Shown piece by piece: positions 9,113 to 17,684 of a stretch of 55,087 nucleotides of DNA. The number at the start of each line of letters is the position of its first letter. Position 1 is the first letter of the stretch. The notes below the pieces were generated by a model. It had not been told where the DNA came from. It did no database searches and was given only the letters and a program-made list of their open reading frames with translations. The DNA is taken from the NCBI GenBank assembly GCA_002707525.1, contig PAND01000017.1, positions 1-55,087 of the forward strand, written 5' to 3'. Origin of the DNA: Flavobacteriales bacterium. GTDB taxonomy: Bacteria > Bacteroidota > Bacteroidia > Flavobacteriales > Schleiferiaceae. The translations under genes and the position numbers were made by a program.

Positions 9113-9775
9113 ATGTATACAACTGAACTTATTTTCTCTCATTTTCCTGATTTAACGGATATACAGCGTAAACAACTTGAGCAGTTAAAACCGCTTTATG
9201 AGGACTGGAATGCAAAGATTAATGTAATCAGTAGAAAAGATATGGACTCTTTCTACTTGAAGCATGTTCTTCATAGTATGGCGATTGCTAAAGCATATAA
9301 TTTTTTACCCGGTCAGGTCGTACTTGATGTAGGAACCGGTGGCGGATTCCCCGGTATTCCCTTAGCTATTTTATTTCCTAAGACAGATTTCCATTTAGTG
9401 GATTCAATAGGCAAGAAGGTTAAAGTTGTACAGGCAGTAGCAGAGGCTTTAGGACTAGAAAATGTGGAAGGAACACATGTTCGTGCGGAACAATTGAAAT
9501 ATCAATATGACTTTGTAATATCCAGAGCAGTCACGCATATGCAACGCTTTATCCCATGGATTAAGGGCCGCATAGACAGGAAAAATTCAGACCATCAACG
9601 TTCTAACGGACTCCTTTATTTAAAAGGTGGTGAACTAGCCGAGGAGTTAGGGCCTTTAAAGGCTGAGTTAACGCCGTTAAGCCGATTTTTTTCGGAAGAG
9701 TTTTTTGAAACAAAAAAAGTAGTCTATTTGACTCGAAAAGAAATTCAAAATTTTCAAGTTCCGAAAATCGACTAA
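9113..9775 (+). CDS. rsmG: 16S rRNA (guanine(527)-N7)-methyltransferase RsmG
   Basis: 220 aa. RsmG methylates G527 of 16S rRNA using SAM. The Rossmann-fold SAM motif VLDVGTGGGFPGIPLAILFP is at about residues 69-88, preceded by WNAKINVISRKD, both diagnostic. The start at 9113 (MYTTELIFSHFPDLT) agrees with family N-termini. Divergent from tgt with only 39 nt between the two start codons; the transcript may be leaderless, judging by the promoter core ending at 9108. It ends just before a strong hairpin shared with pruA. Confidence 0.96.
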   Translation: MYTTELIFSHFPDLTDIQRKQLEQLKPLYEDWNAKINVISRKDMDSFYLKHVLHSMAIAKAYNFLPGQVVLDVGTGGGFPGIPLAILFPKTDFHLVDSIGKKVKVVQAVAEALGLENVEGTHVRAEQLKYQYDFVISRAVTHMQRFIPWIKGRIDRKNSDHQRSNGLLYLKGGELAEELGPLKAELTPLSRFFSEEFFETKKVVYLTRKEIQNFQVPKID

Positions 9776-9786
9776 CCGTATAATGA

Positions 9787-9811
9787 AAGAGGCGCTTAAA
9801 AAGCGCCTCTT
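9787..9811. terminator. Bidirectional terminator between rsmG and pruA
   Basis: Perfect 11-bp stem AAGAGGCGCTT (9787-9797) and AAGCGCCTCTT (9801-9811) with an AAA loop, between two convergent genes. U-tracts are short on both sides, so efficiency is uncertain. Confidence 0.75.
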
Positions 9812-9823
9812 CATTTATAAGTA

Positions 9824-11449
9824 TTACCCTAAGAAAGGATAATGATAATCTGTAGGTGGAACCAAGCATTCTTTGATGGTACGTGCGTTTACCCAACGCA
9901 GTAGATTCATATAGGAACCAGCCTTATCATTAGTTCCTGAACCACGGCTTCCACCAAAGGGTTGTTGGCCCACAACTGCACCAGTTGGTTTGTCGTTTAT
10001 ATAAAAATTACCAGCTGCATTCTCAAGTGCCTTAGCAGCTTCTATGGCAGCATATCTATCTCTTGAGAAGATTGCCCCCGTTAATGCGTAATCAGAGGTG
10101 TTATCCACTAATTGTAAGGTCTCGTTCCACGCTTCATCCTCATAGACGTATATGGTTAGAACCGGGCCAAAAATCTCTTCAACCATAGTACGGAATGCAG
10201 GATTAGAAGTGACCACAACGGTTGGTTCTATATAATAGCCAACGCTTTTATCGTATTGCCCTCCAATGATTACTTCAGCATCATCTTGTTTTTTCACATC
10301 ATCAATGTAAGCGGCAATTTTATCAAATGCACGCTCATCAATTACAGCGTTAATGAAGTTACCCATATCTTCCGGGGTACCCATTTTGAAGGAATTAATA
10401 TCATCTAGAAGTTCTTGCTTTACAGCCGGCCACATACTTTTAGGTATATAGGCACGGGAAGCTGCTGAACATTTTTGTCCTTGAAATTCAAACGCACCTC
10501 TGCTCAAAGCGGTGCTAACTTCTTTGCTTTTCGCAGATGGGTGTGCCACAACAAAGTCTTTTCCGCCAGTCTCACCTACGATACGAGGATAAGACCTATA
10601 CGAATTGATGTTTAGGCCAATGGTTTTCCATAAATGTTGGAAAACAGCCGTAGATCCAGTAAAGTGCAATCCCGCAAAATCACGGTGCTTAAAAATATAA
10701 TCACCTGCTACAGGTCCGTCAACATAAATTAGATTGATGACGCCATCTGGCAAGCCAGCTTCATTAAATATCTCCATTACAACATTAGCTGAAAATATTT
10801 GGCTATCCGCCGCCTTCCAAACAACAGTATTACCCATGAGCGCTGGAGTTGCAGGTAGATTACCAGCAATTGCCGTAAAGTTGAAAGGAGTTACTGCAAA
10901 AACAAAACCTTCTAAAGGACGGTATTCAAGTCTATTCCATATTCCTGGCGCGCTTTCTGGTTGTTCGCTGTAAATTTGAGTCATGTATTCTACATTGAAC
11001 CTCAGAAAATCAGCAAATTCGCAGACTGCATCAATCTCTGCTTGGAAACAGTTCTTGCCTTGGGCAAGCATCGTAGCTGCGTTTATTTTGTAGCGGTATT
11101 TCCCACTAATCAAATCGGCAGCCTTTAAAAAAATGGCCGCCCGGTGTTCCCAGGGCATATTACCCCATTGTTCGCGTGCCTCTAATGCACTATTCACAGC
11201 CGCTTTAACATGGCTTTCGTCACCAATATGGTAATGGCCTAGAATGTGCTGGTGCTCGTGCGGAGGCGTTAACTTTCCTAGTTTACCTGTGCGAACTTCT
11301 TGTCCACCTATATACATTGGCACGTCTACGGTTGACGTGTATTGTTTTCTGTACGAAGCAAGTAAAGCTTCGCGTTCAGGTGTATTTGGCGCATAATCGT
11401 AAATAGGTTCATTTGATGCGACTGGTACATTGAAAATTCCGTTGGCCAT
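9824..11449 (-). CDS. pruA: 1-pyrroline-5-carboxylate dehydrogenase
   Basis: 541 aa. NAD-dependent aldehyde dehydrogenase that oxidises glutamate semialdehyde (from pyrroline-5-carboxylate) to glutamate, the second step of proline use. Seen: PFNFTAIAGNLPATPALMGN (coenzyme region), GSTAVFQHLW, the catalytic Glu in GETGGKDFVVAH, and the catalytic Cys in FEFQGQKCSAASRAYIP. Length matches the single-function P5CDH family; the proline dehydrogenase partner is not in the window. It is transcribed alone, with a promoter core about 33 nt before the ATG. Confidence 0.96.
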   Translation of the reverse strand: MANGIFNVPVASNEPIYDYAPNTPEREALLASYRKQYTSTVDVPMYIGGQEVRTGKLGKLTPPHEHQHILGHYHIGDESHVKAAVNSALEAREQWGNMPWEHRAAIFLKAADLISGKYRYKINAATMLAQGKNCFQAEIDAVCEFADFLRFNVEYMTQIYSEQPESAPGIWNRLEYRPLEGFVFAVTPFNFTAIAGNLPATPALMGNTVVWKAADSQIFSANVVMEIFNEAGLPDGVINLIYVDGPVAGDYIFKHRDFAGLHFTGSTAVFQHLWKTIGLNINSYRSYPRIVGETGGKDFVVAHPSAKSKEVSTALSRGAFEFQGQKCSAASRAYIPKSMWPAVKQELLDDINSFKMGTPEDMGNFINAVIDERAFDKIAAYIDDVKKQDDAEVIIGGQYDKSVGYYIEPTVVVTSNPAFRTMVEEIFGPVLTIYVYEDEAWNETLQLVDNTSDYALTGAIFSRDRYAAIEAAKALENAAGNFYINDKPTGAVVGQQPFGGSRGSGTNDKAGSYMNLLRWVNARTIKECLVPPTDYHYPFLG

Positions 11450-11482
11450 TTATTCTGTGATTTTAAATTGAAAAGTAATAGT

Positions 11483-11490
11483 CAAAGTTA
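11483..11490 (-). promoter_or_regulatory. -7 promoter element TAACTTTG, pruA
   Basis: Exact TAnnTTTG match on the minus strand, ending 33 nt before the pruA ATG. No -33 TTG at the usual spacing. The rest of the 196-nt gap between pruA and serC holds only the serC promoter core described separately. Confidence 0.5.
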
Positions 11491-11616
11491 CGCACAAAGC
11501 GGCATACATTGTTCATGCCTTATTGTGGGTTCTGAAGTCGTTTGAATTTGTGAATATGTAGTGAATATTAACCGAAACTTTTTCCTGCGGCACGCATTAT
11601 TGGTAGTAGAACAATT

Positions 11617-11624
11617 TAGTTTTG
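11617..11624 (+). promoter_or_regulatory. -7 promoter element TAGTTTTG, serC
   Basis: Exact TAnnTTTG match 21 nt before the serC ATG. A tiny ATG-AAA-AAA-TGA frame (11638-11649) lies between it and the gene and its stop overlaps the serC start. Confidence 0.5.
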
Positions 11625-11645
11625 TAGCTTATTAAAAATGAAAAA

Positions 11646-12719
11646 ATGAAAATTCACAATTTCTCTGCTGGCCCGTGCATTCTTCCGCAAGAAGTTTTTA
11701 AAGAGGCTTCGGAATCTTTAATTGATTTCGATAACCTCGGGTTGTCCGTTGTTGAAATTTCTCACCGCAGTAAAAGCTTTGTAGCGGTTATGGATGAGGC
11801 TGTAGCTCTAACAAAAGAATTACTGCATGTTCCAGATACCCATGAAGTTATTTTCCTTCAAGGGGGAGCTTCTATGCAATTTATTATGGTAGCCTTTAAC
11901 TTGTTGACTGAGAGTGGAAAGGCTCAATATTTGGATACGGGTGCTTGGTCATCCAAAGCATACAAGGAGGCCGCAGGTTTAGGAAAGGCGGAAGTATTGG
12001 CATCATCAAAAGATGCCAATTACAATTATATTCCCAAAGGTTATACAATTGATGAATCGGCGGATTACTTTCACTGCACTTCGAACAATACTATTTATGG
12101 TACTCAAATAAAAGACTTCCCTGATACGCGTGTTCCCGTTGTAGCAGACATGAGTTCAGATATCTTTTCGAGGTCTATTGATGTGAAAGACTTCGACCTT
12201 ATTTACGCAGGAGCTCAAAAAAACCTGGGACCCGCGGGTGCAACCTTAGTTATTGTGCGTAAGAATGCGCTGGGGCGCTCAGGACGCTATATTCCCACCA
12301 TGTTAGATTATACTACACATATTTCAAAGGGCAGTATGTTCAATACCCCTCCTGTTTTTTCTGTCTATGTTAGTATGCTTACTCTCCGCTGGTTGAAGGC
12401 TAATGGTGGTGTAGAGACTATTGCAAAACGAAATGACGAAAAAGCAAGCTTACTCTATCAAGAAATAGATCGCAATTCACTGTTTGCAGGCACTGCAGCT
12501 ATTGAGGACCGGTCTACTATGAATGCCTGTTTTCTTCTCAACGATGAAGGGTCTCACAAAGAGTATTTTGATAAACTCATCAACACAAATCAAATTTCAG
12601 GTATTAACGGTCATCGTTCCGTAGGAGGTTACAGGGCATCCATGTACAATGCCATGGATATAGAAAGCGTTCAAGTGTTGGTGAACTGTATGCAAGAATT
12701 AGAAAAAAAATATTCATGA
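11646..12719 (+). CDS. serC: Phosphoserine aminotransferase
   Basis: 357 aa, normal length. PLP enzyme that converts 3-phosphohydroxypyruvate and glutamate to O-phosphoserine, step two of serine synthesis; many also act in vitamin B6 synthesis. Seen: [14 protein letters not shown] at the N-terminus, GGASMQF (PLP phosphate binding), [10 protein letters not shown], and the Schiff-base Lys in [12 protein letters not shown]. The C-terminal [15 protein letters not shown] is typical. Its last four bases (ATGA) overlap the serA start, so the two are translationally coupled. Confidence 0.97.
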   Translation: MKIHNFSAGPCILPQEVFKEASESLIDFDNLGLSVVEISHRSKSFVAVMDEAVALTKELLHVPDTHEVIFLQGGASMQFIMVAFNLLTESGKAQYLDTGAWSSKAYKEAAGLGKAEVLASSKDANYNYIPKGYTIDESADYFHCTSNNTIYGTQIKDFPDTRVPVVADMSSDIFSRSIDVKDFDLIYAGAQKNLGPAGATLVIVRKNALGRSGRYIPTMLDYTTHISKGSMFNTPPVFSVYVSMLTLRWLKANGGVETIAKRNDEKASLLYQEIDRNSLFAGTAAIEDRSTMNACFLLNDEGSHKEYFDKLINTNQISGINGHRSVGGYRASMYNAMDIESVQVLVNCMQELEKKYS

Positions 12720-13654
12720 AAGTATTAGCAAACGACGGTATTTCAGCTTCTGGTGTTGCGGCAATTCAAGCCGGGGGACACCATCTTTTTACCACAAAAG
12801 TGGCACAAGATCAATTAGCGAATTTTGTTAATGAACACCAAATTGATGTGGTTTTGGTTCGTTCTGCCACAACGGTACGTCAAGTTTTGATTGATGCTTG
12901 TCCATCTTTAAAAGGTATTGGCCGCGGTGGTGTTGGAATGGATAACATTGATGTTGAATACGCACGAGATAAAGGATTAACAGTATTCAATACACCTGCA
13001 GCGTCTTCTGACTCAGTCGCAGAATTGGTTATGGGTCATATGAGGGGACTGGTGCGTTTTATGCACGATTCAAACCGTCAAATGCCTTTGGAGGGCGATT
13101 CTAAATTTGGCGTTTTGAAAAAAGCGTATGCAAAGGGTTTAGAATTGAGAGGGCGCACATTGGGAATTGTGGGTTTTGGCCGAATAGGTCAGGCGTTGGC
13201 AAAGCTCGCAATTGGCGCAGGCATGAAAGTTGTCTTTTCGGAAATGCATGACAACAATGTAGACGTTGAACTTGATTTCTTTGATGGTCAAAAGGCTACA
13301 TTCACTTGTGAAAATATTGGTTTCGAACGTGTTTTAGCTGAGAGTGACTTTATTTCTGTCCATGTCCCTGGTGGCAATTTGATTGGTGATGATGAAATTT
13401 CTAAGATGAAAGACGGCGTATTCTTAATGAATGCTTCTCGAGGAGGAGTTGTTAATGAGGAAGCTTTATTGGCAGCAATTGAAAGCGGTAAAGTAGCAGG
13501 TGCAGGTTTAGATGTATACACCAATGAACCGACACCCGCAGTAAAGATTTTGATGAATGGTAAAGTCAGTATTACGCCTCATATTGGCGCAGCAACAATG
13601 GAGGCTCAGGATAGAATAGGAACAGAACTAGCAGCGCATATTGATGCATTATAA
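12716..13654 (+). CDS. serA: D-3-phosphoglycerate dehydrogenase (short form, no ACT domain)
   Basis: 312 aa. NAD-dependent oxidation of 3-phosphoglycerate to 3-phosphohydroxypyruvate, the first step of serine synthesis. Seen: NAD motif [13 protein letters not shown], substrate-site [10 protein letters not shown], the catalytic [11 protein letters not shown] and the closing [14 protein letters not shown] with its catalytic His. There is no C-terminal ACT or ASB regulatory domain, so serine feedback through that route is not expected. Other 2-hydroxyacid dehydrogenase activity is possible, but the coupling to serC supports serA. Confidence 0.92.
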   Translation: MKVLANDGISASGVAAIQAGGHHLFTTKVAQDQLANFVNEHQIDVVLVRSATTVRQVLIDACPSLKGIGRGGVGMDNIDVEYARDKGLTVFNTPAASSDSVAELVMGHMRGLVRFMHDSNRQMPLEGDSKFGVLKKAYAKGLELRGRTLGIVGFGRIGQALAKLAIGAGMKVVFSEMHDNNVDVELDFFDGQKATFTCENIGFERVLAESDFISVHVPGGNLIGDDEISKMKDGVFLMNASRGGVVNEEALLAAIESGKVAGAGLDVYTNEPTPAVKILMNGKVSITPHIGAATMEAQDRIGTELAAHIDAL

Positions 13655-13675
13655 AGGTGAAACTAAATTAAAAGG

Positions 13676-13702
13676 AAGTCTATGTTGAAAGCAGACTTTT
13701 TT
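13676..13702 (+). terminator. Possible weak terminator after serA
   Basis: AAGTCT (13676-13681) pairs with AGACTT (13693-13698) over an 11-nt loop, and T residues run to 13702. The stem is only 6 bp. The remaining 150 nt before the DUF1015 gene show no clear element; TAACTTTC at 13824-13831 is one base off a -7 core. Confidence 0.45.
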
Positions 13703-13854
13703 GATAACGATTATAGGTAATTTTAGTTGTGTTTTCTCACTCGAAAATGTAGGAATGTTTACTCGAAGTCAATTAAAATTGCCTCTTGCTAAGTCATAGT
13801 AATTCCTTGAGCACATTATTGGCGTAACTTTCTCCCACCTAAGTACAGAGATTC

Positions 13855-15009
13855 ATGCTAAAACCATTTCGAGCGTTTCGCGCTGAGCGCAACAAGGCAC
13901 ACCTAGTTCCGAGTCGTTCGGTAGAATTGTATTCAACCGAACAGTTAAATGATAAACTCAGAAATAATCCATATTCCTTCCTTCAAGTGATTCGTCCTGA
14001 AACGGACACTTCATTAACAAATCAAGAGCGATTCCAGCTTATTCGTTCAAGATTAAATCAGTTTATTGACAACGGTATTTTTAAGAGTGATAAAGTACCT
14101 TGTTATTTTTTATATGAGCAAAAATCAGGTGATAGAATCTATTCAGGCATAATTGGATTACTAGATGTAAACGAGGCTCAAGTTCATTTACATGAAAAAA
14201 CAATAGAGGTTCGCGAGAAACTTTTTGCTGAGTACTTGGAAAGTACGGGATTCCAAGCAGAGCCTATTTTAGTCTTCGGAGCTTCGGATTCAAAACGTAC
14301 TGAATTGATGGATAAGGTTAAGTCAACGGAACCAATTTTCGACTTCTTCACGGCTAATGAAATCGGCCATAAATTATGGGCTATATCGGGTGAGTTGAAA
14401 AATAAGTTGGAAGAAGTTTTCAGTCAAAGCAACGATTTTTTTCTGGCAGATGGTCACCATAGGTTCGGCTCAACGAGAAGAGTTGCTCAGAATCTGAAAA
14501 ACAGTGAAGAGGCTCAAATGATTCTAACCATGTTTATGGACGAAAAAGAAATTGGAATTGATTCTTTTGAGCGCTGGGTTAACCTATCGAATATGGACTT
14601 TTCTAAAGATCAATTATATGACAACTTTGATGTAGATGAAAAGGCTGGGAGTTTTGATAAGGTCGAGGGGGATTTAGAAATGTTTTTTGAGGGACGGTGG
14701 TTTATTTTAACGTCCAATCAAGGCATAAATCGTGACCTCCCACCAGAATATTTAATGAACGAAATTCTTGATCCTCTTTTAGGAATAAAAGACGCAAAAA
14801 AAGATGAGCGTATTTCCTACGTACATCAAAAGGATAGAGACCAAAGTAATGAGATGTTGGCCAAGGGTCTTGAATTAGGTTTTCGTTTACCCCCGGTAAG
14901 TATAGAAATACTAAAAAAAACAGCATTAGCTGGAGGTTCAATGCCGCCCAAAAGCACTTATATTGAACCAAAATTAAGAAGTGGTATGATGCTTCATGTG
15001 TTTAAATGA
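13855..15009 (+). CDS. DUF1015 family protein
   Basis: 384 aa. Family marks seen: the N-terminal PFRAFRA, VHLHEKTI (110-117) and LADGHHRFGSTRR (197-209). The enzyme activity of DUF1015 is, as far as I know, unproven. The ADGHHR string is reminiscent of the ParB/sulfiredoxin-like fold used by free-serine kinases (SerK/SbnI), which is an inference from motif and not a demonstrated relation. It lies 200 nt after serC-serA, an association I recall from other phyla, and overlaps the next gene by 4 nt. It is cytosolic: no signal peptide or membrane segment. Role in serine or phosphoserine handling is plausible but untested. Confidence 0.88.
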   Translation: MLKPFRAFRAERNKAHLVPSRSVELYSTEQLNDKLRNNPYSFLQVIRPETDTSLTNQERFQLIRSRLNQFIDNGIFKSDKVPCYFLYEQKSGDRIYSGIIGLLDVNEAQVHLHEKTIEVREKLFAEYLESTGFQAEPILVFGASDSKRTELMDKVKSTEPIFDFFTANEIGHKLWAISGELKNKLEEVFSQSNDFFLADGHHRFGSTRRVAQNLKNSEEAQMILTMFMDEKEIGIDSFERWVNLSNMDFSKDQLYDNFDVDEKAGSFDKVEGDLEMFFEGRWFILTSNQGINRDLPPEYLMNEILDPLLGIKDAKKDERISYVHQKDRDQSNEMLAKGLELGFRLPPVSIEILKKTALAGGSMPPKSTYIEPKLRSGMMLHVFK

Positions 15010-15650
15010 GCGTAACAGAATCTATATCGAAGTACAATCTTGAATTGGGAGATGTTGAGTTGATCGCAGTAAGCAAGACTAAACCAATATCTGCCATTAT
15101 GGAGGCGTATGAGGCCGGTCAGCGTCATTTTGGTGAAAATAAGATACAGGAATTAGCTGCTAAGTATGAAGAGTTGCCCAAAGACATTCAGTGGCACATG
15201 ATTGGTACCGTTCAGACTAATAAGATTAAATATATAGCTCCTTTTGTACACATGGTGCATGGGGTAGATCGAAGAAAAGTCTTAGTAGAGCTCAATAAAC
15301 AGGCGGTTAAATGCAGTAGAACTATTAAAAGCCTTCTTCAGGTCCAAATTGCTAGTGAGGATACTAAGTCAGGTTTGAGCGAGGGAGAATTGCGTGAGCT
15401 TGTGGGTCAATTAGATGACTTTCCCAATGCAGAAGTTGTTGGACTCATGGGAATGGCTACCAATACAAAGGATATGAATTTGGTGAATAGTGAATTTGCA
15501 CGTTTAAAAGACCTTTATGATGAGCTTGGAACAACGCGCAATTGGAATACGCTAAGTATGGGAATGAGTGGTGATTATAAACTTGCCATTGAAAATGGGT
15601 CAACGCATGTGAGAATAGGTTCCTCTATTTTTGGTGCTAGAAATGATTAG
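15006..15650 (+). CDS. YggS-family PLP-binding protein (PLP homeostasis protein)
   Basis: 214 aa, single TIM-barrel of the alanine-racemase N-domain type. The PLP lysine is in ELIAVSKTKPI (about residue 25), followed by GQRHFGENKIQEL and WHMIGTVQTNKIKYI; SMGMSGDYKLAIENGSTHVR binds the PLP phosphate. These proteins buffer PLP and have no known strong catalysis. It overlaps DUF1015 by ATGA, and the exonuclease gene starts immediately after its stop, so the three are one transcript. Its place near PLP-dependent serC may be meaningful or chance. Confidence 0.95.
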   Translation: MSVTESISKYNLELGDVELIAVSKTKPISAIMEAYEAGQRHFGENKIQELAAKYEELPKDIQWHMIGTVQTNKIKYIAPFVHMVHGVDRRKVLVELNKQAVKCSRTIKSLLQVQIASEDTKSGLSEGELRELVGQLDDFPNAEVVGLMGMATNTKDMNLVNSEFARLKDLYDELGTTRNWNTLSMGMSGDYKLAIENGSTHVRIGSSIFGARND

Positions 15651-16985
15651 ATGAGATTTGCTGTTATAGATATTGAGTGTACTGGAGGTTCTTGGGGTGA
15701 TGAACGTATCATTGACGTAGCTGTATTTATTCTTGAGAATGGCGATATCGTAGACCAATTTATTTCCTTGGTTAATCCGAAAAGAGGAATAGACCCTTAC
15801 GTTACGAAACTCACCGGAATCAGTAATAAGATGGTGCGAACAGCACCAAAGTTTTACGAAATTGCTAAAAGACTTGTAAAGATTACTGAGGATACCACTT
15901 TTGTGGCGCATAACATTGGTTTTGACTATCGTGTATTTCAGCAGGAATTTGAAGCACTGGGCTTTGATTATCATCGAGCTACCTTAGATACGATTCCTTA
16001 TTGCGAAAGAATGTTCCCCAACTGGTCCAATTATGGGTTGAAGACAGTTGCAAAGGAGCTTGGCCTCATTAACTCTGCTCGCCATAGAGCTGAAGGTGAT
16101 GCTAGGCTAACAACGGAACTATTAAAGATTTTACTGGAAAAGGATCGAAGCTCTTTTTTAGAGGAGGTTCAAGTCTCAAAATCAGATAGTGAAAATAGGA
16201 ATCCATTCAAAGAACAAGTAAAGCATTTACATAATAAAGTTGGGATGTATTACATCTACAATGATTCAGGTGAGCCCATATATATTGGAAACAGCAAAGA
16301 TTTACAGAATAGTATAAACAGACATTTTGTTGCCGACAATAAATTGGCTTTATCTCTTCAAGCAGAAGCTAAAAGTATAGAAATTGAGGATTTCGGGAAT
16401 GAGGCTATAGCTCAGATTCAACATAAAAGAACTTTAGATAAGCTTCGTCCACTTTATAATAGTACAAAGAAAAAACAGTTTTTAGGATTTGGAATATTTA
16501 CAGAACCTAAGAAAAGCGTGTTAGTTGATTTTGTGAGGGTACATCCCATTCGCAACAAGCAACCAGAATTCTATTTTGAAGGGAATAAGTCTATGTATGG
16601 ATTTTTGCAACACCTTATGATGAATGAATCATTAGATCCCCTTTCATTCTTGCTTGATAAAGATCGTGAGCATTACTTTAAAAATACTAAAAAGCTCCAG
16701 TGGAAAGCGAAGTCAAAGCAAGTGACACTGAGTACTATGAGGCAATACTTATTTCCTTCTGACGCGACATTAATTGGGCCGGGTAGAAAGGGAAATGAAA
16801 AGTGTGCAATTCTAATTGAAAACAGTAGGTTAATTGGGTATACCTATTTTTATTTGGCGACTGACGGTACTAATCGGCCTAAGTTAAAAAAGCGAATGGT
16901 ACATTTAGAGCACGACGCCTATGCCGCTGGCATTATTCATCATTTCTATCAGAAAGGATACCTTGAGGAACTCGAGACCGAGTAG
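15651..16985 (+). CDS. DEDDh exonuclease with C-terminal degenerate GIY-YIG domain
   Basis: 444 aa. Residues 1-165 form a DnaQ-like 3'-5' exonuclease: Asp7/Glu9 (VIDIECTGGS), Asp92 (HNIGFDYRVF) and His145/Asp150 (HRAEGDAR). Residues 196-275 align with a UvrC/Cho-like GIY-YIG domain (GMYYIYNDSGEPIYIG), but the usual Lys, Arg and Glu positions are Asn214, Ser221 and His258, so this part is probably not a nuclease. The last 170 residues have no motif I know. Such exonuclease/UvrC-N fusions are common in Bacteroidota; repair or proofreading is likely. It begins directly after the YggS stop, and its own stop abuts the convergent gene. Confidence 0.88.
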   Translation: MRFAVIDIECTGGSWGDERIIDVAVFILENGDIVDQFISLVNPKRGIDPYVTKLTGISNKMVRTAPKFYEIAKRLVKITEDTTFVAHNIGFDYRVFQQEFEALGFDYHRATLDTIPYCERMFPNWSNYGLKTVAKELGLINSARHRAEGDARLTTELLKILLEKDRSSFLEEVQVSKSDSENRNPFKEQVKHLHNKVGMYYIYNDSGEPIYIGNSKDLQNSINRHFVADNKLALSLQAEAKSIEIEDFGNEAIAQIQHKRTLDKLRPLYNSTKKKQFLGFGIFTEPKKSVLVDFVRVHPIRNKQPEFYFEGNKSMYGFLQHLMMNESLDPLSFLLDKDREHYFKNTKKLQWKAKSKQVTLSTMRQYLFPSDATLIGPGRKGNEKCAILIENSRLIGYTYFYLATDGTNRPKLKKRMVHLEHDAYAAGIIHHFYQKGYLEELETE

Positions 16986-17639
16986 TTATTTGAAAAAATA
17001 CGCTACGCTAACAATTACTTGAGATCGACGTTGATCTAGATTAAAGGTGTAGTCGCTTCCATTAATGTTTTGATCAAAATCACCTGCCATTAGCCCAAAG
17101 CCACTTTCATATTTCACCTCTCCAAGAAGTCTCCAAAGTTTTACGCCGGCGTGAATGTGCCAACCCCATGTGAAATTGGCATCTTCTGTGGGTGACCAAA
17201 GGTCACTAGCATTGGCAAGTGGGATAGAGGGTGTTGCTCCTAGTCCGGCAAATACGGGGCCTAATTTAGCACCTGCACTCAAAGGGAAATCTATTCTCTC
17301 AATGGTAGATTCTAGGTTAAAAGCATCTCCTCCTGTGGCTTGAATGGTCTCTTTAAATTGCGTGTATAGTGCTTCGCCATGAACGTATACAGGGATTAAT
17401 GGAAGACTTATTCTTGCAATGAGTCCGGCGTTGAATCCGTCGCTATATACGGTTTGAATATTATCAATATTGAATGTTTGATTGTTCACAATATCATTGA
17501 TATCGTTCAGACTCAAACCCTGTTGAGGGTAGTTAGCCCCTCCCTTAATCCCAAATTTGATGATTTTCAATTGGGCGAAAGCAGTTGTAGAAATAAGCAG
17601 GGTAGCAAGTAATGCAGTAACTTTTAAGGCTCTTAACAT
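16986..17639 (-). CDS. Small outer-membrane beta-barrel protein
   Basis: 217 aa. Signal peptide MLRALKVTALLATLLISTTAFA, then alternating strands with Gly-rich turns and a C-terminal aromatic residue (VSVAYFFK), the pattern of small outer-membrane barrels of the OmpA/OMP_b-brl kind. No function recognised. It follows phoH-purC on the same strand after 45 nt. Its TAA stop touches the TAG of the convergent exonuclease gene with no base between. Confidence 0.72.
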   Translation of the reverse strand: MLRALKVTALLATLLISTTAFAQLKIIKFGIKGGANYPQQGLSLNDINDIVNNQTFNIDNIQTVYSDGFNAGLIARISLPLIPVYVHGEALYTQFKETIQATGGDAFNLESTIERIDFPLSAGAKLGPVFAGLGATPSIPLANASDLWSPTEDANFTWGWHIHAGVKLWRLLGEVKYESGFGLMAGDFDQNINGSDYTFNLDQRRSQVIVSVAYFFK

Positions 17640-17684
17640 AATTTTTCAAATGAATAATTTAAAATTACGAATTCAATATCATTT

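Noticed and set aside
9603-9896. A 97-codon minus-strand frame across the rsmG end and the hairpin
   Set aside because: It runs through the bidirectional terminator and overlaps two well-supported genes.
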